A stretch of DNA of 30,080 nucleotides from an uncultured Eubacteriales bacterium (GCA_900551855.1 URXM01000008.1:1-30080), one strand, 5' to 3'. Numbered from the stretch's first letter, positions 6,864 through 15,539 are shown. Numbers and translations are program-made. The notes: a model not told the origin generated them from the letters alone.

Positions 6864-9281
6864 ATGAAAAATTATGATTTTAAAGCTATAGAAAAGAAAT
6901 GGCAAGATAAGTGGTTTAACGAACATTCTTTTAAGGCTGTTGATTTTCATCCAACTAAACCTAAATATTATGTTTTGTATGAATTTTTCAACATAAGCGG
7001 AAATCTTCATATGGGGCATTTGAAAGGAACTGTTCCTTCTGACGCTTTGGCTAGAATGAAGAGATTTCAAGGGTATAATGTTTTGTTTCCTATTGGGGGA
7101 GACTCTTTTGGGCTTCCTGCAGAAAATGCTGCCATAAAGGAAGGAATAAATCCTCACAATTTTGTTGAAAATGGTGCAAAAAAAGCATTTGAACAATCTA
7201 GAAAGATTGGGCTTTCTTTTGACTGGGACAGAACATTCTGCACATCTGATCCAGACTATTACAAATGGACACAATGGATCTTTTTGCAACTTTACAAACA
7301 CGGAAAGGCATATAAGAAAGAAGGTGTTGTAAACTTCTGTCCAAATTGTAAAACTGTGCTTTCAAATGAAGAAAGTCAGAGTGGAAAGTGTGACAGATGT
7401 GGTGGAGAAGTTTTGCAGAAAAGACGCTGGGTTTGGTATTTGAAAATGCAGGAGTATGCAGAAAAACTTCTTGACAATATCGACAAAATCAATATGGCAG
7501 AAAGTCTGAAAGAGGCTCAAAGAAACTGGATTGGAAGAAGCGAAGGAATGAAGGTCGCTTTTGACCTTTATAATGACAAAGATGAAAAATTGGGCAAGGT
7601 GGAAATTTTTACAACTTGTATTGAAACCATTTATGGTGTAACATTTGTTGTTCTTGCTCCAGAAAATTCTTTGATTGATGAATTTAAAGATAATATCAAA
7701 AATTTTGATAAAATTGAAGAATATCGCAAGGAAACTGCTCTTAGAACAGAACTTGACAGAATCTCTGATCAAAAGAAAAAGACAGGTTGCAAAGTTGAGG
7801 GGTTGTATGTTGTCAACCCTGTAAACAACAAAAAAGTTCCACTTTATCTTGCTGACTTTGTGTTGGTAAATTATGGAACTGGTGCTGTTATGGCTGTGCC
7901 TGCTCACGACCAAAGAGACTGGGACTTTGCAAAAGTTTACAACATTCCTATCATTCAAGTCATTGAAGGTGATTCTGACAGAGCTGTTGAAAAGAAAGAA
8001 TATTTATCTGCAAACAGCAAAATGATGAATTCTGCTGAATTTGACGGAATGAAGGTTAAAGAAGCAAAGAAAAAAATTGCTGACAAAGTTGTTGCTATGG
8101 GTGCTGGTCAAAAGCAAGTAAATTACAAAATGCAAGACTGGCCTTTCAATCGTCAAAGATATTGGGGAGAACCATTCCCAATTGTCTTCTGTGATCATTG
8201 TGGAACTGTTGCTTTGGATGAAAAAGATTTGCCTTTGGTTTTGCCTGATACTGATGATTATCTTCCAAATGAAAATGGTGATTCTCCTTTGTCTAAAGTT
8301 AAAAATTGGGTAGAATGCAAATGTCCAAAATGTGGAAGATTGGCACACAGAGAAACTGACACTATGCCAAACTGGGCTGGATCTAGTTGGTATTGGCTTC
8401 GTTATACTGATCCTCACAATCCAAACGCTCTTGCTGACTTTGAAAAATTGAAGTATTGGGGAAGTGTTGATTGCTACACTGGTGGAACAGAACATATCAC
8501 TCGTCATGTGCTTTATGCATTCTTCTGGCAAAACTTCTTATACGAAATTGGAGCAGTGCCTACAAGAGAACCTTTTATAAGAAAAATGGGCAGTGGACTT
8601 ATTTTAGATGACCAAGGCAAGAAGATGAGCAAGAGTTCTAAAAACGGAGTTTCTCCTTTGGAAGTTATTGACAAATATGGCGCTGATGCTGCAAGACTTC
8701 ATGTTCATTTCTTGGGTGGCTATGAAGACAACACTCCTTGGACTTATGATGGAATAACTGGTATTACTTCTTTCTTGGATAAAGTTTGGGCTTTGCAAGA
8801 TATGGTTAAGGGTGATGGCGTTTCTAAAGAACACAGAATTGAACTTAACAAATTGATTAAGAAGATCACAGAAGATCTTGAGAATTTGAAACTTAACACT
8901 TCAATTTCTGCTCTTATGATTTTCTTGAAGAAGGTTAGAGAAGACAAGTTTATCACTAAAGAAGAACTTAAAGATTTCTTGATTTTGTTGAATCCTATGG
9001 CTCCACATATCACAAGTGAAATCTTTGAAAATGTTTTTGGAACTGAAATCCTTGATGAATCTTGGCCTAAATATGATGAAAAATATCTTGTTGAAGAAAA
9101 TGTAAATTTGCCTGTTCAAGTTAATGGCAAGTTGGCAAAAGTTATTTCTGTTTCAAGGGATATTGCTCAAAATGATTTGCTTGATTTGATTGAAAAACAA
9201 TATCCTGAAATTTACAACAAAGATGTTGTTTTGAAAAAGGTTGTTTACATTCCTAACAGAATTATTAACTTGATAAAATAA
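6864..9281 (+). CDS. leuS: Leucyl-tRNA synthetase
   Basis: An 805-aa class I synthetase that charges tRNA-Leu. The HIGH motif is HMGH (49-52). KMSKS is at 587-591. The zinc-binding cysteines are Cys159/Cys162 and Cys176/Cys179, followed by the CP1 editing domain, which carries the GTGAVMAVPAHDQRD block typical of LeuRS editing sites. The C-terminal anticodon-binding region and the terminal domain are present, so the protein is full length. ATG 6864 is chosen because GGGGTG lies eight bases upstream. An in-frame GTG at 6855 overlaps that site. I see no T-box leader in the short gap upstream. Confidence 0.98.
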   Translation: MKNYDFKAIEKKWQDKWFNEHSFKAVDFHPTKPKYYVLYEFFNISGNLHMGHLKGTVPSDALARMKRFQGYNVLFPIGGDSFGLPAENAAIKEGINPHNFVENGAKKAFEQSRKIGLSFDWDRTFCTSDPDYYKWTQWIFLQLYKHGKAYKKEGVVNFCPNCKTVLSNEESQSGKCDRCGGEVLQKRRWVWYLKMQEYAEKLLDNIDKINMAESLKEAQRNWIGRSEGMKVAFDLYNDKDEKLGKVEIFTTCIETIYGVTFVVLAPENSLIDEFKDNIKNFDKIEEYRKETALRTELDRISDQKKKTGCKVEGLYVVNPVNNKKVPLYLADFVLVNYGTGAVMAVPAHDQRDWDFAKVYNIPIIQVIEGDSDRAVEKKEYLSANSKMMNSAEFDGMKVKEAKKKIADKVVAMGAGQKQVNYKMQDWPFNRQRYWGEPFPIVFCDHCGTVALDEKDLPLVLPDTDDYLPNENGDSPLSKVKNWVECKCPKCGRLAHRETDTMPNWAGSSWYWLRYTDPHNPNALADFEKLKYWGSVDCYTGGTEHITRHVLYAFFWQNFLYEIGAVPTREPFIRKMGSGLILDDQGKKMSKSSKNGVSPLEVIDKYGADAARLHVHFLGGYEDNTPWTYDGITGITSFLDKVWALQDMVKGDGVSKEHRIELNKLIKKITEDLENLKLNTSISALMIFLKKVREDKFITKEELKDFLILLNPMAPHITSEIFENVFGTEILDESWPKYDEKYLVEENVNLPVQVNGKLAKVISVSRDIAQNDLLDLIEKQYPEIYNKDVVLKKVVYIPNRIINLIK

Positions 9282-9285
9282 AACA

Positions 9286-9316
9286 AAAAAATAACTGCAA
9301 TTTGCAGTTATTTTTT
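9286..9316. terminator. Bidirectional terminator between leuS and the 9328 gene
   Basis: TAACTGCA (9292-9299) pairs with TGCAGTTA (9303-9310), with the stem extended by flanking A and T runs. It acts on both strands between two convergent genes. Confidence 0.88.
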
Positions 9317-9327
9317 ATTGTCTATTA

Positions 9328-10389
9328 TTATTCGTTTGTTTCTGAAGATTGTTCTGTTTCTGTGTTTTCTGTGCCTTCTGGTTTTTCTTCAGTTGCTTTT
9401 CTAGCTTTTCTTCTTTTTGCTTTTTTGTCTTCTACCAATTCTTCTTTTGCATCTGAAATGTTTTTGAAAACAATGTCAATCATATTCTTTGCAACAGGAA
9501 CACTTTCTGCAGAATCAATTTCAATGATTACTGGTTTTTCTTTGATCTTTACATTTTTCTCTTTCTTTGAATAGTATTTAAGTTCGCTACTACCAGCCAT
9601 AAAGTTGCACAACAAAGCATCTTTAGAGAATTTTGCATCCAACAATTTCATTGAACCAATCTTTACTGTTTTATGATATTTTGCGTTTGAACATTTTGTT
9701 TGAGGTTTTTCCATTGCATATTCCAAAATTTCTTTGAAATATCCTTGTCTATCTGCATCTAATTCACTGAATTGTTCGTCAAATGTTTTCTTAGGTTCGT
9801 TTGAGAAAATCACACCTTGTTCTACTGGTTCTGCATTTTCTGTTGTTTCTTCTTTGACTTCTTCAGTTTTTTCTGCATCGTCATGATTCTCTTCTAATAA
9901 CGCAACTGTTTCTTCTGTTTCAGGAGCAGACAACAATTTTTGATCTTCGGTTTCTTCAGTTGGTTCTTCTTTAACTTCTTCAGTTGGTTCTTCTGTTGTT
10001 TCTACAACATTTGAAGCTTCTTCTGCTTTCTTTGCTTCAAGTTCTGCTTTTTTCTTTGCGTTTGCTTTCATTGAAGCTTCAATGATAAGTGCCAAGCAGA
10101 TTGCAATTACTGCATATCCAACGCTTGTTCCTAATGCAACTCCAAGTGAAACTGCAATGCTATATGCACATATGTTCATAATCAAATATACCCAGCAGAA
10201 AATTGCTAAAACTGGGAAAACTAATGTTGTCAATGCAATGACTACTTTTCCAGCATCTTTATGTTTTGCGAAATATATAAATCCAGCAAGACTTACTATT
10301 GTGAATATCAAAGCGAGTACAAATGCAGCATATCCTTCAGTTGTTAAATTGCTAAAGTTTAAACTAGAGCACATTGTTGAGAAAACCAT
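9328..10389 (-). CDS. Membrane protein with acidic repeat linker, unknown function, 353 aa
   Basis: I do not recognise a named family. The N-terminal third has three or four membrane helices (about residues 15-110). A long Glu-rich, low-complexity linker follows, with repeats of TEEPTEEVKEE type (about 125-200). After it comes a folded domain (about 205-320) beginning FDEQFSELDADRQGYFKEIL and containing Tyr/Lys-rich beta segments. The C-terminus is again charged. The start is MVFSTMCSSL, with GGAGG seven bases upstream; an earlier in-frame ATG at 10422 has none. The gene has a strong promoter of its own and shares a terminator with leuS. No function is assigned. Confidence 0.8.
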   Translation of the reverse strand: MVFSTMCSSLNFSNLTTEGYAAFVLALIFTIVSLAGFIYFAKHKDAGKVVIALTTLVFPVLAIFCWVYLIMNICAYSIAVSLGVALGTSVGYAVIAICLALIIEASMKANAKKKAELEAKKAEEASNVVETTEEPTEEVKEEPTEETEDQKLLSAPETEETVALLEENHDDAEKTEEVKEETTENAEPVEQGVIFSNEPKKTFDEQFSELDADRQGYFKEILEYAMEKPQTKCSNAKYHKTVKIGSMKLLDAKFSKDALLCNFMAGSSELKYYSKKEKNVKIKEKPVIIEIDSAESVPVAKNMIDIVFKNISDAKEELVEDKKAKRRKARKATEEKPEGTENTETEQSSETNE

Positions 10390-10412
10390 ATCTACCTCCA
10401 AATTCTGTTTAT

Positions 10413-10441
10413 ATTCTATCATGTTTGCCTATGTTTGTCAA
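10413..10441 (-). promoter_or_regulatory. Strong sigma-A promoter of the 9328-10389 gene
   Basis: Minus strand: TTGACA (10441-10436), a 17-base spacer, TAGAAT (10418-10413), with TGA before the -10. The leader to the ATG at 10389 is about 17 bases and contains GGAGG. Confidence 0.85.
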
Positions 10442-10490
10442 TATGAGTTTTAAAATAATTTTTCTTTTTTTATTAAAATAGTTAAATAAA

Positions 10491-10519
10491 TTGCAAATTA
10501 TACTAATTATAGGTATAAT
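10491..10519 (+). promoter_or_regulatory. Sigma-A promoter abutting the start codon at 10526
   Basis: TTGCAA (10491-10496), a 17-base spacer, and a perfect TATAAT (10514-10519). The -10 ends six bases before the ATG, which places transcription start at the start codon. This is the clearest leaderless candidate in the window. Confidence 0.8.
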
Positions 10520-10525
10520 ATCTAT

Positions 10526-11446
10526 ATGAGAAAGAAACAATGGATAACCTATATTTCTATTTGTTTGGCGATTATTGCTATAATCGTAGGCTTTTATTTT
10601 GTGTTTTTGGGCAATAAAATCATCACTGAAGTGCCAGATTCTTTGCAAGTAGAAAAAATTGACGATGATTATTATTTGGTGACAAAATATAATGCAAATT
10701 ATGGCTATCAATTTAAACTTGAACAATTTTTAGATGATGATTATGTTGTTATTGATGTTGTTGACAGTGATATAAATACGCTTAACTTAAACGAGAGTAA
10801 ACTTGACATCATTGCAGGTCAAAGTTATCGTTTTTCTGCTTGCTATACAACAGAAAATGGGGCAGGAAATAGTGATTTCTCTGAGACTTTGATTTGGCAA
10901 CCATCTTGGGCTCTTGATTCTGTAGATTATCAAACTGTAAATTACAAAGCAGATACTGAAACTTTGAGTTGGGGCAGTGTCTATCTCGCTGACAGCTATG
11001 TGATTAAATTTGTTGATGATCAAGGACAGGTTGTTGAAAGAACTAGTTTGACTAATTCTGTCTTGGTTGATGATGTTGAAGTGGGGAAATATACTGTTTA
11101 TATTTTTGGACAATCTTCAAACGACTACATCTCTCAATCTTATGCTGGAGATGGAGTTGAGATAGCAATCTCTAGAAAAAATGTTATCAACAATGTTTCT
11201 AGAGAAAGTGGTGTTTTGAGTGTTTCTTCAACAGAAAAAGTTGATGTTTTTGAAATCTATGTTGACGGGACTTTGAAAGGGACTTTGAAAGTTTCTGATT
11301 TCTCTGAAGACGACAATTTGTATTATTATACTTTTGAAAATTCAAGCTTTTTGTTTGGACAAATTGATTTTGAAAAGTCAGTAGTTCAAATCAAGTCCTT
11401 GGCAAGTGGTTATGTTTTGGAAAGTGATTTTGTTGAATTGAGTTAA
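10526..11446 (+). CDS. Membrane-anchored protein with fibronectin-III-like repeats, unknown function
   Basis: A 306-aa protein. The N-terminus is MRKKQWITYI followed by one membrane helix (about residues 7-28), so the rest is probably outside the cell. The ectodomain looks all beta and seems to hold two or three fibronectin-III-like modules. The segments YRFSACYTTENGAGNSDFSE (96-115) and YTVYIFGQSSNDYISQSY carry the Tyr-x-hydrophobic pattern of the last strands of such folds. No catalytic motif or cell-wall anchor is seen. There is no ribosome site; the promoter suggests a leaderless transcript. A strong terminator follows. A spore- or cell-surface role is conceivable given the germination genes next door, but is unsupported. 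Confidence 0.75.
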   Translation: MRKKQWITYISICLAIIAIIVGFYFVFLGNKIITEVPDSLQVEKIDDDYYLVTKYNANYGYQFKLEQFLDDDYVVIDVVDSDINTLNLNESKLDIIAGQSYRFSACYTTENGAGNSDFSETLIWQPSWALDSVDYQTVNYKADTETLSWGSVYLADSYVIKFVDDQGQVVERTSLTNSVLVDDVEVGKYTVYIFGQSSNDYISQSYAGDGVEIAISRKNVINNVSRESGVLSVSSTEKVDVFEIYVDGTLKGTLKVSDFSEDDNLYYYTFENSSFLFGQIDFEKSVVQIKSLASGYVLESDFVELS

Positions 11447-11487
11447 CAAATTTTTAGATGGCAAATTTAGATATTTTACAATATACG

Positions 11488-11517
11488 GAGCAAACGGATT
11501 GTGTTTGCTCTTTTTTT
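11488..11517 (+). terminator. Intrinsic terminator before the germination operon
   Basis: GAGCAAAC (11488-11495) pairs with GTTTGCTC (11503-11510) around a seven-base loop, followed by seven T. It ends transcription of the 10526-11446 gene. It covers the most upstream in-frame GTG (11501) of the gerA frame, which argues that translation starts further downstream. Confidence 0.85.
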
Positions 11518-11578
11518 GATGTTTATGTTTTATATATTTTTTGTTTTTTTGATTATACTAGCAAAAAAGAGGGTGCAA

Positions 11579-13006
11579 GTGGACACAAACAAAGAAATTA
11601 AATTGTTGAAAAGCAGATTGCATAATTCTATTGATGTTGCAAGCAGAATGTTTGTCAAAAATGGCGTTGAGGTCGGCATTGTCTATCTTAAGAGTATGAC
11701 TGACAATTTGATTTTTTCGACTGCTGTTTATGATCCTATTTTTCTATTTCAAGGAGAGTTGACTTTTGACAAATTGTCGCAAATTATAAAATGTAATGAT
11801 GTTGCTGTTGTTGAAAAAAATGAAATTATATCAAAAATTTTGAAAGGGTCAGTTGTTGTTTTTCTGTCAAATAGTGAAAAATTTTTGGCAATTGATATTA
11901 TGAAGTTTAATATGAGAACTCCATCAGAACCTCCAACTTCTCCTGTAATTATGGGACCAAGAGAGGGGTTTACGGAAGATATTAAAACAAACATAACTTT
12001 GATCAGAAGAAGATTTTACACCGAAGATTTGGTTTTTGAGCAGGTGGTGGTTGGACAGGAAACGCAAACTCAAATTGTTTTGACATATCTTGATAACATT
12101 GTTGATCATAAGATCGTTAAAGAGATAAAATACAAATTGTCTAAAATCAAAATTGACGGTATTGTTGATTCTTATTATCTTTTATCTTTGCTTTCAAACA
12201 GACCAAATTCTTTGTTGAAACAAATTGGGAATTCTGAAAAGCCGGATATTGTTGCGGCGAAAATGTTGGAAGGAAGAGTTGCTGTTATGGTTGACAATTC
12301 ACCGATTGTTTTGACTATTCCTTTTGTATTTTTGGAAGATTTGCAAAACAGCAATGATTATTATACAAACTATATTTATTCTGGCTTTTTGAGAGTGATA
12401 AGGCTTATTGGATTGCTTATCGCAGTGATTGGACCAGGTACTTACATTGCTTTGCAACTTTTTCATTATAATGTTTTACCAATAAAATATTTGATAACTA
12501 TTGCTGATGCCACTCAACAGGTGCCATTTACGCCATTTATAGAAATTTTGTTTATTTCTTTGCTGTTTCAAATTTTATATGAAGTTAGTTTGAGACTTCC
12601 TAGTTATTTGGGACTTGCAACTTCTATTGTTGGTGCTTTGATTTTGGGAGATACGGGGGTAAAGGCTGGACTCATTTCTCCTCCTTCTGTTATCGTTGTT
12701 GCAATAGCAAAAATCGCTCTTTACACAATCCCTGAGCAGTCAGCTCAAATAAATGTTTTGCAGTTTATTTTTCTTATGATTGGAGCATCTCTTGGTTTGC
12801 TTGGTCTTATTGGTGGAACAATTTATTTTTTGGCTTATGCAAATTCTATAGAAAACTATGGTGCACCATATTTGGCTCCATTTTCTCCGTTTATTTTGTC
12901 TGACAACAAAGACGGAATTTTGAAAGTGCCGTTGAGTGATATGAAAAAGAGACCTAAATTTTTTAATAATTCAAACAAGGACAGAATGAATGATAGTAAG
13001 AGATAG
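11579..13006 (+). CDS. gerA: Spore germination protein, GerA/SpoVAF family (receptor A subunit)
   Basis: The A subunit of a germinant receptor in the spore inner membrane. The family hallmark is clear: EPPTSPVIMGPREGF with TNITLIRRRF shortly after. A soluble N-terminal domain comes first. About five membrane helices follow, with LIGLLIAVIGPGTYIALQLF and the conserved LPSYLGLATSIVGALILGDT block. I choose GTG 11579 because AGAGGG lies six bases upstream and it yields the soluble N-terminus normal for GerA (MDTNKEIKLL). GTG 11501 or ATG 11519 would add a Phe-rich stretch that is mostly the translation of a terminator T run. It is first in an A-B-C operon and overlaps gerB. A forespore sigma factor (sigma-G) is expected to drive it; I see no clean match, only TATATA and TATACTA boxes at 11531-11560. 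Confidence 0.9.
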   Translation: MDTNKEIKLLKSRLHNSIDVASRMFVKNGVEVGIVYLKSMTDNLIFSTAVYDPIFLFQGELTFDKLSQIIKCNDVAVVEKNEIISKILKGSVVVFLSNSEKFLAIDIMKFNMRTPSEPPTSPVIMGPREGFTEDIKTNITLIRRRFYTEDLVFEQVVVGQETQTQIVLTYLDNIVDHKIVKEIKYKLSKIKIDGIVDSYYLLSLLSNRPNSLLKQIGNSEKPDIVAAKMLEGRVAVMVDNSPIVLTIPFVFLEDLQNSNDYYTNYIYSGFLRVIRLIGLLIAVIGPGTYIALQLFHYNVLPIKYLITIADATQQVPFTPFIEILFISLLFQILYEVSLRLPSYLGLATSIVGALILGDTGVKAGLISPPSVIVVAIAKIALYTIPEQSAQINVLQFIFLMIGASLGLLGLIGGTIYFLAYANSIENYGAPYLAPFSPFILSDNKDGILKVPLSDMKKRPKFFNNSNKDRMNDSKR

Positions 13007-14081
13007 AAGTGTCAATGTGTGGCAAATTGGAATTCTTTTGTTTATTCTTCTTTTTGCCAATAAAATCTTGATTTTACCGTCTTTGCTGTATGATGGGGCG
13101 AAGACAGAAGCTTTTTTCGTGCCTATCATTTTGTTTCTCGTTGAAATTGGGCTATTGTTCCTTTTTTATAAAATTAAAACTAAATATCCTACCCAATCTT
13201 TTGCTGAAATTTTGAAAATGCACTTTGGTAAAATTGTTTCCAACTTTATATTTCTTCTCATAATGGTATATTTTCTTTGCAAAGCTGTTTTGTTATACAA
13301 TGTGACTTATATTTTCTTTAGAAATTTGATATATAAAGATGCTGACAACATTTTGTTTTTGTTTTGTTTTTTGCCTGTCATAAACCATCTTGCTATCTCG
13401 GGTTTGAGGGTTATGGGGAGAACTGCACAGCTATTTTTTCCAATTATTTTGGTGGTGACATTGTTTTGCATTGTTGTTGGTTTTTTTGGAATCAACAACA
13501 CTCCATTATTTTTTGAATCCTCTTTTTCTGATGTGATTTTTACTGCTTTAAAACATAGTTCGTCATTTGGTGATGTTTTGTTTTTGTTTGTTTTTATGGA
13601 TAAAATTCAAATCAAAAAAGGTCAATGGAAGGTTCTATTTTCTTTTGCTACGGTTGCTATGATTATTGTTGCTGTTGTCACTGTCGTGTTTGTTTTTTCT
13701 TACACTTATACATCTTTTATGCATCCGTATGCCATTTTTGAGATTATGAGTTATGTCAAAGAGTATGGTGGACTGGGAAGAATAGATATAATTTCTATGA
13801 TTTTGATAATTATTTATACTTATTTTCATTTGGCTATTTATTTAAAACTTTTTATGGCATCTTTTAATGTGATTTTTGATAAAATTGATGAGATATATTC
13901 TGTTTTAACATTCAATTTTTTGTTTTTAATTCTTATAAATTTTTTAGTCCTAAATCTTGAAAAGGCTATTGTCTTTGGCGAGAATATTTTGCCTTATTTT
14001 TCAACTTTGCCTTTTGTTATTATTCCAATTTTGTGCGTTTGTTTGTTCTGTATGAACCATAGGAAAAAGAGGAGATATTGA
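12990..14081 (+). CDS. gerB: Spore germination permease, GerAB/YndE family (receptor B subunit)
   Basis: A 363-aa integral membrane protein of the APC-type GerB family, with about ten predicted helices. GerB subunits bind the germinant (amino acid or similar) in the spore inner membrane. The N-terminal segment (WQIGILLFILLFANKILILP) and the later YPTQSFAEIL and HPYAIFEIM regions fit the family's conserved positions, although overall similarity looks divergent. The gene overlaps gerA by 17 bases and is followed by gerC at once, as is normal for tricistronic receptor operons. The ligand cannot be deduced. Confidence 0.88.
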   Translation: MIVRDRSVNVWQIGILLFILLFANKILILPSLLYDGAKTEAFFVPIILFLVEIGLLFLFYKIKTKYPTQSFAEILKMHFGKIVSNFIFLLIMVYFLCKAVLLYNVTYIFFRNLIYKDADNILFLFCFLPVINHLAISGLRVMGRTAQLFFPIILVVTLFCIVVGFFGINNTPLFFESSFSDVIFTALKHSSSFGDVLFLFVFMDKIQIKKGQWKVLFSFATVAMIIVAVVTVVFVFSYTYTSFMHPYAIFEIMSYVKEYGGLGRIDIISMILIIIYTYFHLAIYLKLFMASFNVIFDKIDEIYSVLTFNFLFLILINFLVLNLEKAIVFGENILPYFSTLPFVIIPILCVCLFCMNHRKKRRY

Positions 14082-14083
14082 AA

Positions 14084-15322
14084 ATGAAAGAATATTTGAA
14101 AAACATTTATAAAACTCCTATGATTTTTGTCTTTATTTTGATTGTTGTTGTCTATGGATTTGGTGCTTTGGGGATGACTGCAGAGGTCAATCGTTATGCT
14201 ATTGTGACGGCCATTGGTATAGATAACGCAGAAAACGAAGATGACAAATTTGAAATTTCTCTTTTGACTTTTATACCTATTGCGGAGCAAACATTTACAG
14301 AGACTTACAAAGTTGTTTCTGCAGAAGGGAAGAGTGTGTCAGAAGCAATGGACTACGCTGGACTGCACATAGGTCGTGAGGTGGGACTTTCTCATGTTAA
14401 ACTCATTGTGCTCAATGAAAATCTTTTGAAAGAAGATATAACAAAATTTTTGGATTATCTTTCAAGAAGTCGAAATATGTCTTCAAGCACAAAATTGATT
14501 GTCACTGACTCTTCTGCTAAAGAGTTTTTGCAAGTTGCAGAAAAATTGGATAGTCAAAGTTCTATTAAGGTGAGCGAACTTATCGCTTACAACAATCAAT
14601 ATCTTTATGCTTCAGATTCCAGTCTAGAAACATTTTTTAAAGGACTGTTAGGTCCAACGAAAACTAGCACAATACCTTTGATATTATTGCAAGAAAAGGG
14701 AACGGAAGGTTATGCCGAAACAGGAGGTGCTGGAAAGACAAATGTGCAAAGCAGTGGAGGACAAGATTCTTCTCAAAGTAAAAAAATAGTAAACAATGGA
14801 GATTCGGTCATTTTGAAAGATGGTAAAGAAAAAGTGAAAATTTCAAGCGAAGAAATTGAGAATATAAATTTGTTGAGAAACAATTTCAACAATGGGACAA
14901 TTATTATTGAAAACTTTACAGATGAAAACTTTGACAATGCAAATCTTACCTTTGAAATATATAACAAAAATTTGCGAAAGAAAGTTGTTTATCAAAATGG
15001 CGTTCCTGTTTTTAATATTGATATTGAATTGGCTTTATCTTTGACTGAAGTGGAAAATCAAAATGGTATGATTGAAGAAAATGTAGAGTTTTTTGTTATT
15101 ACAAAAGATGCTGTCAATGAAATAGAAAAGAAAGTCAGATCTTCAATTATGGAAGGACTGAGATTTATGAGAGATAATCAAACTGACATTGTTGATTTTT
15201 ACACCTTTATGCACAATTCAAACAAATCTTCTTTTCAAAAGTTTTTAAACTCGTTGGAAGACAAAGATGACTATCTTAATCATATAGTTTTTAAAGTGAG
15301 TGTCAAAGTTTTGTCAAAATAG
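14084..15322 (+). CDS. gerC: Ger(x)C-type spore germination protein without lipobox (receptor C subunit)
   Basis: A 412-aa protein of the Ger(x)C family. The conserved start of the mature domain is present (EVNRYAIVTAIGID), as are the HVKLIVLNE region and the C-terminal domain. Family members are normally lipoproteins with a GCWD-type lipobox. Here the N-terminal hydrophobic helix (about residues 12-30) ends in GFGALGMTAE and the whole protein contains no cysteine, so it cannot be lipidated and must be held by an uncleaved helix or released. A Gly/Ser-rich linker near residues 215-235 separates two domains. ATG 14084 has GGAG nine bases upstream; TTG 14078 is too close to it. The stop is followed by a 217-base gap before ftsH. 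Confidence 0.88.
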   Translation: MKEYLKNIYKTPMIFVFILIVVVYGFGALGMTAEVNRYAIVTAIGIDNAENEDDKFEISLLTFIPIAEQTFTETYKVVSAEGKSVSEAMDYAGLHIGREVGLSHVKLIVLNENLLKEDITKFLDYLSRSRNMSSSTKLIVTDSSAKEFLQVAEKLDSQSSIKVSELIAYNNQYLYASDSSLETFFKGLLGPTKTSTIPLILLQEKGTEGYAETGGAGKTNVQSSGGQDSSQSKKIVNNGDSVILKDGKEKVKISSEEIENINLLRNNFNNGTIIIENFTDENFDNANLTFEIYNKNLRKKVVYQNGVPVFNIDIELALSLTEVENQNGMIEENVEFFVITKDAVNEIEKKVRSSIMEGLRFMRDNQTDIVDFYTFMHNSNKSSFQKFLNSLEDKDDYLNHIVFKVSVKVLSK

Positions 15323-15380
15323 TTTTCGCATTTTTTAGGGGCGATTTGACATAAAATTTTTATAAAAGGCTTTTGTTTTG

Positions 15381-15409
15381 TTGTGTTATTTTTTATTTTA
15401 TGTTAGAAT
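15381..15409 (+). promoter_or_regulatory. Probable promoter of ftsH
   Basis: TTGTGT (15381-15386), a 17-base spacer, TAGAAT (15404-15409) preceded by TGT, an extended -10. The predicted start near 15416 would give a 5' leader of about 125 bases. A second possible -10 (TATACT, 15489-15494) lies in the loop of the second leader hairpin. Confidence 0.6.
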
Positions 15410-15436
15410 ATGCTAGTAATTATTGCAAAAATAATT

Positions 15437-15518
15437 GGTGCAAACTAAATTGATATTATTTAGTTGCATCGGTCTGAATATAATTTGTTATACTAAAGAC
15501 ATTATAAATTTGGACCGA
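15437..15518 (+). promoter_or_regulatory. Two-hairpin structured leader of ftsH
   Basis: Hairpin 1: 15437-15450 pairs with 15458-15470 (13 bp, one bulged A, seven-base loop). Hairpin 2: 15469-15479 pairs with 15508-15518 (11 bp, including two G-U pairs), continued inside by five A-T pairs (15480-15484 with 15501-15505). The hairpins share two bases at 15469-15470, so they compete slightly. Neither is followed by a T run, so they are not plain terminators. The ribosome site at 15529-15534 lies just after hairpin 2. A control element for ftsH is plausible. Confidence 0.5.
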
Positions 15519-15539
15519 CTTGTGAAATAAGGAGTGTAT

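Noticed and set aside
7362..8531. Two long minus-strand frames opposite leuS (198 and 175 codons)
   Set aside because: They lie fully inside a certain synthetase gene, lack start signals and show no domain.
15312..15351. Weak inverted repeat after gerC (TGTCAAA with TTTGACA) as terminator
   Set aside because: Long loop, few paired bases and no T run directly after it.
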